Of a stretch of 64,000 nt of DNA, positions 44,859 through 53,540 are shown in pieces. Under the pieces are notes generated by a model that was not told where the DNA came from, ran no database searches, and worked only from the letters and a program-made list of their open reading frames with translations. Numbering within the stretch: position 1 is the first letter of the stretch; each line of letters opens with the position of its first letter. The translations under genes were made by a program, and so were the position numbers. The DNA comes from Litoribacterium kuwaitense (GTDB lineage: Bacteria > Bacillota > Bacilli > Bacillales > DSM-28697): contig NZ_JAALFC010000013.1 of assembly GCF_011058155.1 (NCBI RefSeq), forward strand, positions 1 through 64,000, written 5' to 3'.

Positions 44859-45452
44859 CTAGACCTCCTGCTGTAAAACTTTAGTCGTTCTCGGCAGGCA
44901 GAGCATCTGATGATCGGCATCGACAAAGACCATATCAACACCAAGTGGATAATCACTGTTTCTCTGCTCCCGAAGCGATAACCAAGCCAAATCGGTACTG
45001 ACTTGGACTTCGTTTTCATCTTTAATACCCGGACCAGTGAGCTTCAGCGTATGACCCTCAGTAAGAGAATCGACTTCTATAATGATCAATGCTGAATCAT
45101 GCGGATCGTTGAGCTCACCAACTTTCGCTTTGGAAAGCACTTGCTTTAGGTCTTCATTTACTGCTTCTCTCGTCACAAAGATAAAATCAGCTTCGCCAAT
45201 TTCCGCCGTTTTCGCATAAGTCAATTGGTAAAAACGATTTTTGACTGCCTCTCCCTGATGTGATACGACATGAAAGGTAACCTCCGTATCGAGAAGCATC
45301 AGTGCCAACAGCAAGCTCGAATGATAACAACCGTCTTCTTCTTTCACGCTGTTACACTCCGCCGACAAATCGGAGAGCACCCCAGGCCTAGACATGGCAT
45401 CGACGACTTTCCGGTACAACGTTTGAATATCATGGACCAAATCTATCTTCAT
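44859..45452 (-). CDS. phnH: PhnH, C-P lyase core subunit
   Basis: Core subunit of 197 residues with a PLP-transferase-like fold but no cofactor, part of the PhnGHIJ complex. The ATG at 45452 follows GAGAGGAGC at seven bases; an in-frame TTG six codons upstream overlaps that site. Family blocks such as DIQTLYRKVVDAMSRPG and YPLGVDMVFVD are present. The gene lies between phnG and phnI with minimal gaps, the conserved order in C-P lyase operons. Confidence 0.95.
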   Translation of the reverse strand: MKIDLVHDIQTLYRKVVDAMSRPGVLSDLSAECNSVKEEDGCYHSSLLLALMLLDTEVTFHVVSHQGEAVKNRFYQLTYAKTAEIGEADFIFVTREAVNEDLKQVLSKAKVGELNDPHDSALIIIEVDSLTEGHTLKLTGPGIKDENEVQVSTDLAWLSLREQRNSDYPLGVDMVFVDADHQMLCLPRTTKVLQQEV

Positions 45453-45466
45453 CAAGTTTGCTCCTC

Positions 45467-45898
45467 TCAATCTTGGTCCGTGACCATTGTTTCAAAGTTT
45501 ACTTTCGTTCTAAGGACTTTCGCCGCATTTGCTTTACGGGCGCGGACAAGCTTTTCCTCTTCAGCCTGTAACTTCGTCGCCCATTCGTTTGTTTCTGGTA
45601 AATTCGCTTCGTAAGCGGCATCGATCACTGCAAGTTGATAACTAAGCTCCGGCTCAATCCCTTTTACGATACCTAACCCGATCTTGTCTTCAATTTGCAC
45701 TCTGCACTCTGTCACAAGCACTTCTCCTAAATAAAATAAACTGTTTTGGGCACTTTCTCTCATTTTGACCATAATGAGTCCTTGATTCGGCTCTTCAATC
45801 GTCGTCACTGAATAGCGATCAGACACTTCTTGAGCCATCGAAGAAGAGAGCTCTAGGGAACCATTAATCAATATTTCCGTACGTTTTTTTCGCTTCAT
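45467..45898 (-). CDS. phnG: PhnG, C-P lyase core subunit
   Basis: Small core subunit of 143 residues. The family block around GEVLVTECRVQIEDKIGLG and the helical C-terminus match PhnG. The protein is required with PhnH, I and L for the first step of phosphonate activation. It starts 3 nt after the phnF stop, with GGAGG before the ATG. First structural gene of the C-P lyase core. Confidence 0.95.
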   Translation of the reverse strand: MKRKKRTEILINGSLELSSSMAQEVSDRYSVTTIEEPNQGLIMVKMRESAQNSLFYLGEVLVTECRVQIEDKIGLGIVKGIEPELSYQLAVIDAAYEANLPETNEWATKLQAEEEKLVRARKANAAKVLRTKVNFETMVTDQD

Positions 45899-45901
45899 CC
45901 T

Positions 45902-46612
45902 TTATCCTCCATCAACGCTATAAGTAAAATAGTCACCTCGGTACAAAACCTTGCTGTACTCCACTGTCTTTCCGGAATTAAAATCGACGCATTCCGAATC
46001 TACGACCATTAGTGGAATCAAACCTGAACAAGCGAACCATTCTCGCTCATACTTATTGGCATAAGTCATCTGTAACCTAATCTCTTTTGAGCGAAGGTCT
46101 GTATATCCCTTACTTTGGTAAAAGTCATACATTGACGTGATGTTATTCCCTTGCTGTTCAATGTTGTCAAACATATGCTCAGCTACATAGGAGATGTGCA
46201 AGGCGATTGGGACGTGATCGACGATGCGCAGCCGCCCGATCTTAAATACCCGCTCGTTCTCTTCAACTTGAAGCGCCCGATAAATCTTGTCGTTATACTC
46301 AATTGGTTCACAGAAAATATTTTTTGACTCATAGTTATATCCGAGCTCGAGCATTCTTTTACTAAAGCTTTTATATGTGAACAAGACGATCGGAATGTTT
46401 TTCTGACGGTCCTTTACAAACCTGCCTTTTCCTTGCTTCGTGTAAATATAGCCAAGTTCTTGAAGTCTTTCATACGCCCTTCTGACCGTGATGCGTGGCA
46501 CACGAAATAGATGTGCTAATTCATTTTCGGATGGCAATTGATCATCAGCTTCGTATTTTTCTCCCTGCAGATGTGCAATTAAGTGATCAACAATGTCTAA
46601 TTCCTCAGGCAC
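45902..46612 (-). CDS. phnF: PhnF, GntR/HutC-family regulator
   Basis: Transcriptional regulator, 236 residues. An N-terminal GntR winged helix (LPSENELAHLFRVPRITVRRA region, about 20-70) is followed by a HutC-type UTRA effector domain (75-236). The GTG at 46612 lies six bases after AAAGGAGGGG. Located inside the phn operon, it probably controls it: a 16-bp palindrome at 48203-48218 in the operon promoter is a candidate operator. In mycobacteria PhnF represses phosphonate/phosphate uptake genes. The effector here is unknown. Confidence 0.9.
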   Translation of the reverse strand: MPEELDIVDHLIAHLQGEKYEADDQLPSENELAHLFRVPRITVRRAYERLQELGYIYTKQGKGRFVKDRQKNIPIVLFTYKSFSKRMLELGYNYESKNIFCEPIEYNDKIYRALQVEENERVFKIGRLRIVDHVPIALHISYVAEHMFDNIEQQGNNITSMYDFYQSKGYTDLRSKEIRLQMTYANKYEREWFACSGLIPLMVVDSECVDFNSGKTVEYSKVLYRGDYFTYSVDGG

Positions 46613-46626
46613 TTCATTCCCCTCCT

Positions 46627-47259
46627 TTACTTATATTTTGCAATAAATGTATCTAAGTCATTTAGTTCGTAGAAACGCTCTTCCAAAATGTGTCGTGGCC
46701 AATCCCACCAAGCGATGTCCAATAACGTGTCGATGACCTCTTGAGCAAACCGTTTTTTAATCGGACGTGCCGGCACACCTACGACGACAGAGTAAGGCTC
46801 GACATCCTTCGTAACGATAGCGCCAGCACCGATGACTGCCCCTGCTCCTATAGTGACGCCCTTCATGACGATCGCGCCGTGCCCGATCCAAACATCGTGC
46901 CCAATCGTGACCCGATGACTCCGCCGCCAAGCGAAGATGGTCTCGTCATCTGTCTCAGCCAAGTGATAATCTTTTCGTCGATACGTCATATGATGCTGGG
47001 TGACGCGATCCATCGGATGGTCTGTCGGATTTATGCATACATGCGACGCAATTGACGTATATTTTCCAATGTCACTGTAGTTGATCGTGACATCGTCCAT
47101 CGTGTACGTATAATTATCAATTTTCGCTTCAACAATTTTGTTGTGTGGTCCAATCGAGACCCATTGACCGGCAGAACTGTTAAGAATATGGCTGCTCTCG
47201 TGAATGTTTGGTTCAGCTGAGAGCAGGGAGTGACGTTGTGGCTGGTGAATATGCTTCAA
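46627..47259 (-). CDS. phosphonate-operon hexapeptide acetyltransferase
   Basis: A 210-residue left-handed beta-helix transferase of the kind found in phosphonate operons (chloramphenicol/vat-like acetyltransferase fold). Hexapeptide repeats occupy about 30-175 ([32 protein letters not shown]). H96-type catalytic histidines occur in the [18 protein letters not shown] segment. It may acetylate aminoalkylphosphonates as PhnO does in E. coli, though PhnO itself is a GNAT protein; this is inference. The start is TTG 47259 with AAGGA at a wide spacing (11 nt), so the exact start is uncertain. Confidence 0.85.
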   Translation of the reverse strand: MKHIHQPQRHSLLSAEPNIHESSHILNSSAGQWVSIGPHNKIVEAKIDNYTYTMDDVTINYSDIGKYTSIASHVCINPTDHPMDRVTQHHMTYRRKDYHLAETDDETIFAWRRSHRVTIGHDVWIGHGAIVMKGVTIGAGAVIGAGAIVTKDVEPYSVVVGVPARPIKKRFAQEVIDTLLDIAWWDWPRHILEERFYELNDLDTFIAKYK

Positions 47260-47284
47260 GTGAGATCATTTCCTTCCATTGAAT

Positions 47285-48139
47285 CTAGTCTGACGTCGAT
47301 TTTCTTTGCTTTAACTCTTCAAGACAAGATGCTCCCGGACTCTTGCTGCCTAACGTTACGTCTTTTTCTCCATAAATTCCGTGAAAATCCGACCCACCCG
47401 TCATGACCAAATCGTATTTGTGCGCCAACTCTTGTGCCAACGTTTCATCTTCTTTGTCATGAAGTGGATGCCACACTTCAATGCCTTGCAAGCCGCCTTC
47501 GACAAGCTCGGGAACAGCTTCAAAATTGCCGTACTGTCCAGGATGCGCAAGGACAGGTACACCGCCTGCTTTGCGAACCGCTGCAACTGCTGCTTTCGCA
47601 TCGACATATTCTAATGGAATATATGCAATGCCAACTTCCATGCCGTTCTGTCCTCTGGAAAAAAGCTTCTTATATAAATCACCGAAATAGCTTGACGTAT
47701 ATCCTTGATCAATTAAGGCGCGCATAATGTGCTGTTTATAAATCCCTGTGCCACCTTCTGCGTATGTCATGACCTGCTCTAAGGTAATCTCGTATCCAGC
47801 TGCGATCAACTTGTCGATCATTTGCAAGCTCGCTTGATGACGTTGAGTGACGAGCGGGCTGCACAGTTGCTCGATTGCCTCGTGTCCAGGTTCAATAAAA
47901 TAGCCAAGAATATGCACTCTTCTTTTTCTTAAAAAATCAAAAGCTGAGATTTCTATACTAGGAATGATGTCAATACCGCGCTCTTTTCCGATAGCGATCA
48001 TCTCAACAATATCCTTTGTCGTATCATGATTTGTGACAGCTAAACAACCGACCTCTTCTTTTTCTGCTAAGTCCAACAACTCAAGAAAAGTATATGAGCC
48101 ATCAGATACGGTCGTATGACAGTGTAATTCTACTTTCAT
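47285..48139 (-). CDS. PHP-domain phosphoesterase, candidate cyclic phosphate dihydrolase (PhnPP)
   Basis: A 284-residue PHP-superfamily enzyme with a trinuclear metal site. H6 and H8 are in ELHCHTTVSDGS, with D13; NHDT starts at 37; E63 is in PSIEIS; later come LAHPGQYGN and the C-terminal GGSDFHG. It is the first gene of the phn operon. phnP and phnN are missing from this operon, and a PHP protein from Eggerthella lenta phn clusters (PhnPP) converts 5-phosphoribosyl 1,2-cyclic phosphate to ribose 5-phosphate. The same role is inferred here. A general PHP phosphoesterase (5-prime nucleoside diphosphate 3-prime phosphatase type) is the alternative. AAAGGAG precedes the ATG. Confidence 0.85.
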   Translation of the reverse strand: MKVELHCHTTVSDGSYTFLELLDLAEKEEVGCLAVTNHDTTKDIVEMIAIGKERGIDIIPSIEISAFDFLRKRRVHILGYFIEPGHEAIEQLCSPLVTQRHQASLQMIDKLIAAGYEITLEQVMTYAEGGTGIYKQHIMRALIDQGYTSSYFGDLYKKLFSRGQNGMEVGIAYIPLEYVDAKAAVAAVRKAGGVPVLAHPGQYGNFEAVPELVEGGLQGIEVWHPLHDKEDETLAQELAHKYDLVMTGGSDFHGIYGEKDVTLGSKSPGASCLEELKQRKSTSD

Positions 48140-48202
48140 AGCTAGCTCCTTTCGCTCAGTCGCATTTGCATTGCCAGCAATTTTTAAGTACAGACCTAGT
48201 CT

Positions 48203-48218
48203 AACTTGGTACCAAGTT
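48203..48218. promoter_or_regulatory. 16-bp palindrome, candidate PhnF operator
   Basis: AACTTGGTACCAAGTT is a perfect palindrome located between the Pho box and a TAGACT -10-like element (48203-48198, minus strand) of the phn operon. GntR/HutC proteins bind dyads containing TGGT and ACCA halves. A smaller dyad AGACCTAGTCT (48193-48203) adjoins it. Confidence 0.6.
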
Positions 48219-48223
48219 GCAAA

Positions 48224-48251
48224 GGTTAAAGATTTGTAAATGCTATGTAAA
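48224..48251 (-). promoter_or_regulatory. Pho box (PhoP-binding repeats) of the phn operon
   Basis: On the minus strand TTTACA (48251-48246), TTTACA (48240-48235) and TTAACC (48229-48224) lie at exact 11-bp steps. This is the TTWACA-N5 direct-repeat pattern bound by phosphorylated PhoP in Bacillus. A fourth TTTACA is at 48274-48269. It predicts induction under phosphate limitation. Confidence 0.75.
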
Positions 48252-48290
48252 TTATTGATTTCATTTGCTGTAAAACACGTTGTTCCCCAT

Positions 48291-48331
48291 AAAAAAACCG
48301 TTAAACACTCGGGAAATCAAGTGTTTAACGG
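48291..48331 (-). terminator. orphan minus-strand terminator between pflB and phn
   Basis: CCGTTAAACACT (48298-48309) pairs perfectly with AGTGTTTAACGG (48320-48331). On the minus strand seven T follow. No minus-strand gene lies upstream. A promoter-like pair, TTGGCG (48374-48369) and TATATT (48351-48346) with 17 nt between, points into it, so a very short RNA or an insulator against antisense transcription is possible. Confidence 0.7.
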
Positions 48332-48397
48332 ATTGATTTAACTGTAATATACTCAACGTAGAAATCTCCGCCAAACAAATTGTCTAAAAGAATTTCA

Positions 48398-48413
48398 TGT
48401 GAATTCTTTCACA
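48398..48413. promoter_or_regulatory. Rex/Fnr-like operator of pflBA
   Basis: TGTGAATTCTTTCACA is a dyad that fits the Bacillus Fnr box TGTGA-N6-TCACA fully, and the Rex box TTGTGAA-N4-TTCACAA at 13 of 14 positions (with its flanking bases). It overlaps the -35 hexamer at 48408. Rex would repress when NADH is low; Fnr would activate without oxygen. Either fits an anaerobic pyruvate formate-lyase. Confidence 0.75.
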
Positions 48414-48435
48414 AATTATTCTTATTTGTTATAAT
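48408..48435 (+). promoter_or_regulatory. sigma-A promoter of pflBA
   Basis: TTCACA (48408-48413), a 16-nt spacer, and a perfect TATAAT (48430-48435), about 40 nt before the pflB start. The -35 is part of the Rex/Fnr dyad. Confidence 0.7.
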
Positions 48436-48474
48436 AATAGTAGATTCACCAACACTTCCAAAGGAGGTCGCTCA

Positions 48475-50721
48475 ATGGCTACTGCTACAATTACCCCATG
48501 GCGAACTTTTCAATCAGGGAAATGGGAACATCAAGTGGATGTAAGAGACTTTATTTTAAGGAATTTCACATGCTATGAAGGCGATGAACAATTTTTAGCT
48601 GCACCAACTGAAAATACACTAGATTTATGGAAACGCGTATCAGAACTGACCGTAAAAGAACGTGAAGCGGGCGGCGTGCTCGACATGGACACGAAAATCC
48701 CATCCACGATTACGTCCCACGGTCCGGGCTACTTAGATAAAGATAAAGAAACGATCGTAGGTGTCCAAACAGACGAACCTTTTAAACGTTCATTAATGCC
48801 ATTTGGCGGCATTCGCATGGCGAAAAACGCTTGTGAGTCTTATGGCTATGAGCTGGAGGAAGAAACGGAACGCATTTTTACTGACTATCGAAAAACCCAT
48901 AACCAGGGCGTATTCGACGCCTATACTTCTGATATGAAGAAAGCTCGGAAGGTAGGGATTATCACCGGTTTACCAGATGCTTACGGCCGCGGTCGAATTA
49001 TTGGGGACTATCGACGCGTTGCCCTTTATGGAGTCGACTTCTTAATCAAGGATAAACAAGAAGAGTACATGCAGCTCGAAAATGACGGTGTGATGTCAGA
49101 AGAGATTATTCGACAGCGTGAAGAGCATTCAGAACAAATTCGGGCATTACACGAGTTAAAGCAACTAGCTGCGGCTTACGGTTTTGATATTGCCAAACCT
49201 GCCACCAATGCCAAAGAAGCGATTCAATGGTTGTATTTTGCTTACTTGGCCGCCATTAAAGAACAAAACGGCGCGGCGATGAGTCTTGGACGTGTATCAA
49301 CGTTCTTAGACATTTATATTGAACGTGACTTAAACGAAGGCAATCTAACTGAACAAGAAGCACAAGAAATGATTGACCATTTCATCATGAAGCTTCGTCT
49401 CGTAAAATTTGCACGGACGCCTGAATATAATGAACTATTTAGTGGTGATCCTACTTGGGTAACTGAAGCGATTGGCGGAATCAGCTTACAAGGCGAACCG
49501 CTTGTGACGAAAAACTCATTCCGTTTCTTGCACACATTAACAAACTTAGGACCTGCTCCTGAGCCGAACTTGACCATTCTTTGGTCAACGAAATTACCTG
49601 AGCACTTTAAAAACTATTGTGCGAAAATGTCTATCGAATCAAGCTCAATTCAATACGAAAACGATGACCTCATGCGCAAGCATTATGGTGACGATTATGG
49701 CATTGCCTGCTGTGTGAGTGCGATGGAAATTGGCAAGCAAATGCAATTCTTTGGGGCACGTGCGAACCTCGCCAAAGCACTCTTGTATGCGATCAATGGC
49801 GGTGTTGATGAAAAAATGAAAATGCAAGTGACACCACCGCTTCGCCCAATTACTTCTGATGTACTAGACTTTGAAGAAGTTATGGAACGATACGATGTCG
49901 TTTTAGACTGGTTAGCTAAACTGTATATGAACACATTAAACGTCATCCATTACATGCACGACAAATATGCGTATGAACGGATTGGAATGGCATTGCATGA
50001 CAAAGATGTCATTCGCACTATGGCTGGCGGTATTGCTGGACTAAGTGTTGTCGCTGACAGTTTGAGTGCGATCAAACACGCAAAAGTCCACGTCATTCGT
50101 GATGAAGATGGTCTAGCAGTCGATTATCGCATCGAAGGCGATTTCCCGAAATACGGGAATAACGATGATGCGGTCGATTCATTAGCTGTCGAGATTGTCA
50201 ATAAATTCATGAACAAATTCCGTCAGCATACTGCGTATCGAAACGCAGTTCCGACATTGTCCATTCTCACCATTACGTCAAATGTCGTTTACGGTAAGAA
50301 AACAGGAAACACACCAGATGGCCGACGTGCTGGAGAACCTTTTGCCCCAGGGGCTAACCCGCTCCACGGTCGTGATCAATCCGGAGCCTTAGCATCTTTA
50401 AACAGTGTCGCTAAAATACCTTACGAAAATTCTTTAGACGGTATTTCCAATACGACGAGCTTTGTGCCTAAAGCACTTGGAAAAACGATGGATGACCGCA
50501 AAGCAAACCTCGTCTCCATTCTCGACGGATATGCATTACGAGAAGGACATCACTTAAATATCAACGTGTTTGACCGCGAAACACTGCAAGATGCCATGGA
50601 GCATCCTGAACTGTATCCACAGCTAACGATTCGTGTGAGCGGCTATGCGGTCAATTTCGTTAAATTAACGAGGGAACAACAGATTGATGTCATTAATCGG
50701 ACCTTCCATAAAAACATGTAA
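48475..50721 (+). CDS. pflB: pyruvate formate-lyase (formate C-acetyltransferase)
   Basis: Glycyl-radical enzyme of 748 residues that splits pyruvate and CoA into acetyl-CoA and formate in fermenting cells. The catalytic cysteine pair is C412-C413 in GIACCVSAM, and the radical glycine is G723 in RVSGYAVNF near the C-terminus. Length and blocks match Firmicute PflB throughout. AAAGGAGGT lies before the ATG. Activated by PflA, encoded 95 nt downstream. Promoter with Rex/Fnr dyad at 48398-48435. Confidence 0.98.
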   Translation: MATATITPWRTFQSGKWEHQVDVRDFILRNFTCYEGDEQFLAAPTENTLDLWKRVSELTVKEREAGGVLDMDTKIPSTITSHGPGYLDKDKETIVGVQTDEPFKRSLMPFGGIRMAKNACESYGYELEEETERIFTDYRKTHNQGVFDAYTSDMKKARKVGIITGLPDAYGRGRIIGDYRRVALYGVDFLIKDKQEEYMQLENDGVMSEEIIRQREEHSEQIRALHELKQLAAAYGFDIAKPATNAKEAIQWLYFAYLAAIKEQNGAAMSLGRVSTFLDIYIERDLNEGNLTEQEAQEMIDHFIMKLRLVKFARTPEYNELFSGDPTWVTEAIGGISLQGEPLVTKNSFRFLHTLTNLGPAPEPNLTILWSTKLPEHFKNYCAKMSIESSSIQYENDDLMRKHYGDDYGIACCVSAMEIGKQMQFFGARANLAKALLYAINGGVDEKMKMQVTPPLRPITSDVLDFEEVMERYDVVLDWLAKLYMNTLNVIHYMHDKYAYERIGMALHDKDVIRTMAGGIAGLSVVADSLSAIKHAKVHVIRDEDGLAVDYRIEGDFPKYGNNDDAVDSLAVEIVNKFMNKFRQHTAYRNAVPTLSILTITSNVVYGKKTGNTPDGRRAGEPFAPGANPLHGRDQSGALASLNSVAKIPYENSLDGISNTTSFVPKALGKTMDDRKANLVSILDGYALREGHHLNINVFDRETLQDAMEHPELYPQLTIRVSGYAVNFVKLTREQQIDVINRTFHKNM

Positions 50722-50767
50722 TATCGCTGTTGATTAAGCGAAAAGTAGCAATTAAACCGGATCTGTC

Positions 50768-50793
50768 GGAAGGGCAAGCCTCCCTGCCCTTCC
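50768..50793 (+). other. hairpin between pflB and pflA
   Basis: GGAAGGGC and GCCCTTCC form an 8-bp stem with a 10-nt loop in the 95-nt gap, followed by ATTTAAAT rather than a T-tract. It may be a partial terminator or an mRNA-stability element that keeps pflA expression below pflB. Confidence 0.5.
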
Positions 50794-50816
50794 ATTTAAA
50801 TAAGGGGGCTTGACCT

Positions 50817-51542
50817 ATGATCGGAAGAATTCACTCCATTGAAACGTGCGGAACTGTAGATGGACCTGGACTACGATACGTCATCTTTTTACAAGGATGC
50901 CTGCTTCGTTGCCAATTCTGCCATAACCCCGACACTTGGGATACTAAGGGCGGCATCGAAAAAAGTGTTGCAGACATCATCACAGATTTGCAAGATTACC
51001 TTCCATATATTAAAAAGCGCGGAGGTATTACAGTAAGTGGCGGAGAGCCCTTACTACAAATCGACTTCCTGCTAGAGTTGTTTAAAGAATGTAAAAAGCT
51101 CGGTTTGCACACCGCAATTGACACATCAGCTGGATGTTTCCGGGAAAGCCCTGCCTTTTTAAACAAAGTGAATGAATTATTAAAAATGACCGACCTTGTC
51201 CTCCTAGACATAAAGCATTTAAATAAGGATTTACACAAGCAGCTGACCGGCATGCCAAATGCCCACATTATGAAATTTGCCAAGCTCTTAGCCGACAAAA
51301 ACGTCCCTGTCTGGATTCGCCGTGTCCTCATCCCTGGGAGAACCGACGATCCACAAGAACTCACCGAACTAAACAAACTCATCACTAAACTCGGTAATGT
51401 CCAAAAGGTCGAAATCCTCCCCTATCATAAAATGGGTGTATACAAATGGGAGCAATTAAACCTGGACTATCCACTTGCCGGCGTGGAACCGCCTACAGAA
51501 GCAGAAATCCAACGAGCGGAAGAGCTGTTGTCAATTACGTGA
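50817..51542 (+). CDS. pflA: pyruvate formate-lyase activating enzyme
   Basis: Radical-SAM enzyme of 241 residues that installs the glycyl radical on PflB. The cluster cysteines are C28, C32 and C35 in GCLLRCQFC; the SAM-binding GGEP stretch (VSGGEPLLQ) follows near 78. The substrate-side N-terminal GRIHSIETCGTVDGPG block is conserved. A purine-rich AAGGGGGC lies seven bases before the ATG. Downstream partner of pflB. Confidence 0.97.
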   Translation: MIGRIHSIETCGTVDGPGLRYVIFLQGCLLRCQFCHNPDTWDTKGGIEKSVADIITDLQDYLPYIKKRGGITVSGGEPLLQIDFLLELFKECKKLGLHTAIDTSAGCFRESPAFLNKVNELLKMTDLVLLDIKHLNKDLHKQLTGMPNAHIMKFAKLLADKNVPVWIRRVLIPGRTDDPQELTELNKLITKLGNVQKVEILPYHKMGVYKWEQLNLDYPLAGVEPPTEAEIQRAEELLSIT

Positions 51543-51586
51543 AGGGAAATTCAATTGCATTCATAGGGGGAGTTCCCCCTTCGTAT

Positions 51587-51626
51587 GATTTTCACAAGCA
51601 CTTGAGGACAATTTACTGTGAAAATC
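51587..51626. repeat. inverted repeat after pflA
   Basis: GATTTTCACA (51587-51596) and TGTGAAAATC (51617-51626) are perfect 10-nt arms 20 nt apart, with TTTCACA/TGTGAAA halves like those of the pflB operator but in the outward arrangement. A second hairpin, GGGGGA/TCCCCC, lies at 51566-51579. These may end the pfl transcript, although no T-tract follows. Confidence 0.45.
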
Positions 51627-51784
51627 GCTCGGTTACTGAGAAAACATCGTATAATAACATGACATTATTAATACTAGACTGGGGGAACCGTTGTCAAAAA
51701 GTCTCAGATGAACATACATTCATCATTGTTATAATCGACGCAAGAGCTCAAAACATCTTAACGTCACGACAAATCAGCCAATCA

Positions 51785-52687
51785 CTATATAATCGTTCTT
51801 AACCTGTCGGCTTCTTGCTTTAGCGTTTCCCCTGACTTTAGTATATCTTCATAACCACTTGCTGCGACTTGAATTTGTTCGACTCCGAATTCAACACTTT
51901 TCTTAGATTCCATGATGCCCTCGGTAATGTTCGTAATCTCAAGCATCATCTTCTCAATGTTGTCTTTGACTTCATGAATAGACTGATCTACTTGTTGGGA
52001 CAGTTTTCGTACTTCTTGAGCGACAATATCAAAGCCTCTCCCATGTTCTCCAGCTCTTGCTGCTTCAATGGCCGCATTTAATGATAATATATTTGTTTTC
52101 GCCGCGATGTCCCTGATCGTTTTTACAACATTTTCGATATCCCCTGCTTGATTTTTTACACGTAAAAGGATTTGTGTATTGTCTTGGGAGTCTTGGGCGA
52201 TCTGTTTTACATTACTTGTGAGAACGCGATGGTTTTGAATGCCTTGTTCCGCTTTTTCATAAAATTGAGCAGCCATTTCTTGAAGATTTTCGACGACCTC
52301 ACTTATATTTTGTTGTCGGTTCGTAATATCTGTAGCAATTTTTAATATTCCTATGATCTCCCCTTGATCAAACACAGGCATATAGGTTGCTTCCAGCCAA
52401 ACCGCATGGCCATTCGCATCTTTTCTACAAATTTTGTCCTGATGACTGCGACCATTCAATAACCCTTTCCAAAATCGCTCATAATCAGGGCTATTTACAA
52501 ACGAATCAAAACACAACGTTTTATGATGCACTCCGATCAGTTCCTCTTTATGAAAGAAGCCCATTTGCTTAGCGAATATATCGTTGACGTAAGACACCCT
52601 CCGATCTATTCCAAATTCAATAATCGCTAAATTGTTCACGACTGCATCAAATACAAAGCGCTGACGATGTTCAAGGAAACGTTTCAT
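51785..52687 (-). CDS. PAS domain / methyl-accepting chemotaxis-like signalling protein
   Basis: Soluble sensor of 300 residues from ATG 52687, preceded by TAGGAGGG; an upstream in-frame start is rejected. Residues 10-125 form a PAS/PAC domain ([31 protein letters not shown]). After a coiled coil, residues 150-290 form a short chemoreceptor signalling hairpin with the tip [21 protein letters not shown]. No membrane segment. It probably passes a redox or small-molecule signal to CheA. Its position after pflBA could mean a link to anaerobic life, but they lie on opposite strands. Confidence 0.88.
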   Translation of the reverse strand: MKRFLEHRQRFVFDAVVNNLAIIEFGIDRRVSYVNDIFAKQMGFFHKEELIGVHHKTLCFDSFVNSPDYERFWKGLLNGRSHQDKICRKDANGHAVWLEATYMPVFDQGEIIGILKIATDITNRQQNISEVVENLQEMAAQFYEKAEQGIQNHRVLTSNVKQIAQDSQDNTQILLRVKNQAGDIENVVKTIRDIAAKTNILSLNAAIEAARAGEHGRGFDIVAQEVRKLSQQVDQSIHEVKDNIEKMMLEITNITEGIMESKKSVEFGVEQIQVAASGYEDILKSGETLKQEADRLRTII

Positions 52688-53088
52688 CTTTTCCCTCCTA
52701 CATATAGACTTTATGCTCATGGATCAATAAGGACTTTAGTTCTATTTTATACATAAAAAAAGATAAAGACAGGAAAAAATTCAGCCGCCTTTAAATTTGA
52801 CTGTTGACACTTACACGTTCACTGACACATGACAACATGCATCTAGAAGTGGCAAATCTATAGATCTTATGTAACGTAAAACAATCTTTAATGGTACACT
52901 TTCAGATGTAGAACGATTTGCACTTTTTATGTTTACCCTGTTTTTGCTTTCATCAATCCTGGACAGCGTTCATTTTTTAATGATTTTTTACAACATAAAC
53001 TTAAAAATCGCAGACAACGATAAAATTGATGGCGCCAATTTCTTGTTGACATACGATTGGCACTGATGGAATCAGTATGGCTTTGCTT
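52688..53088. other. intergenic region without recognisable gene
   Basis: About 400 AT-rich bases between two minus-strand genes. It contains TTGACA-like strings on both strands but no coding potential, hairpin terminator or RNA motif that I could support. Confidence 0.4.
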
Positions 53089-53445
53089 TTAGCATGATTT
53101 CCTCAATATATTCTCCATGGCTTTTCCCTTTGCAAGTTCGTCAATCAGCTTATCCAAATAGCGGATTTCCTGCATCGTAGGTTCTTCGATGTCTTCCACC
53201 CGAACTCCGCAGACGACGCCTCTGATCAGAGCCCGTGAAGGATTCAGCTTGGGCGCTTTCGCAAAAAATGTTTCAAAATCTGTCTCGTTTTCCAATTGCG
53301 TTTCTAATTCTTTCTCGCTGTAACCCGTTAACCAACGGATGATTTCATCAACCTCTGTTTTCGTCCGCCCTTTTTTCTCTGCCTTCGTGACATAATGAGG
53401 ATAGACGCTTGCGAAACTCATCTTATAAATTCGATGCTTGGTCAT
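53089..53445 (-). CDS. DUF2200 family protein
   Basis: A 118-residue soluble protein starting [18 protein letters not shown], the DUF2200 signature, with conserved [13 protein letters not shown] and an acidic C-terminal helix. AAGGA lies nine bases before the ATG at 53445; an earlier ATG nine bases upstream overlaps that site. Function unknown. The DUF4256 gene lies 95 nt upstream on the same strand, probably in one operon. Confidence 0.8.
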   Translation of the reverse strand: MTKHRIYKMSFASVYPHYVTKAEKKGRTKTEVDEIIRWLTGYSEKELETQLENETDFETFFAKAPKLNPSRALIRGVVCGVRVEDIEEPTMQEIRYLDKLIDELAKGKAMENILRKSC

Positions 53446-53540
53446 GCGCACCATTCCTTATCTGGTTTTTCGTAGAGCTTTTGGTAAAGCTCGCACATTA
53501 AAATTCTGATCGGTATCATTGACGTATCGTCATCAATTTC

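Noticed and set aside
44858-45019. N-terminal extension of PhnI by 54 codons
   Set aside because: Lies inside phnH, is not PhnI-like, and a strong ribosome site precedes the ATG at 44857.
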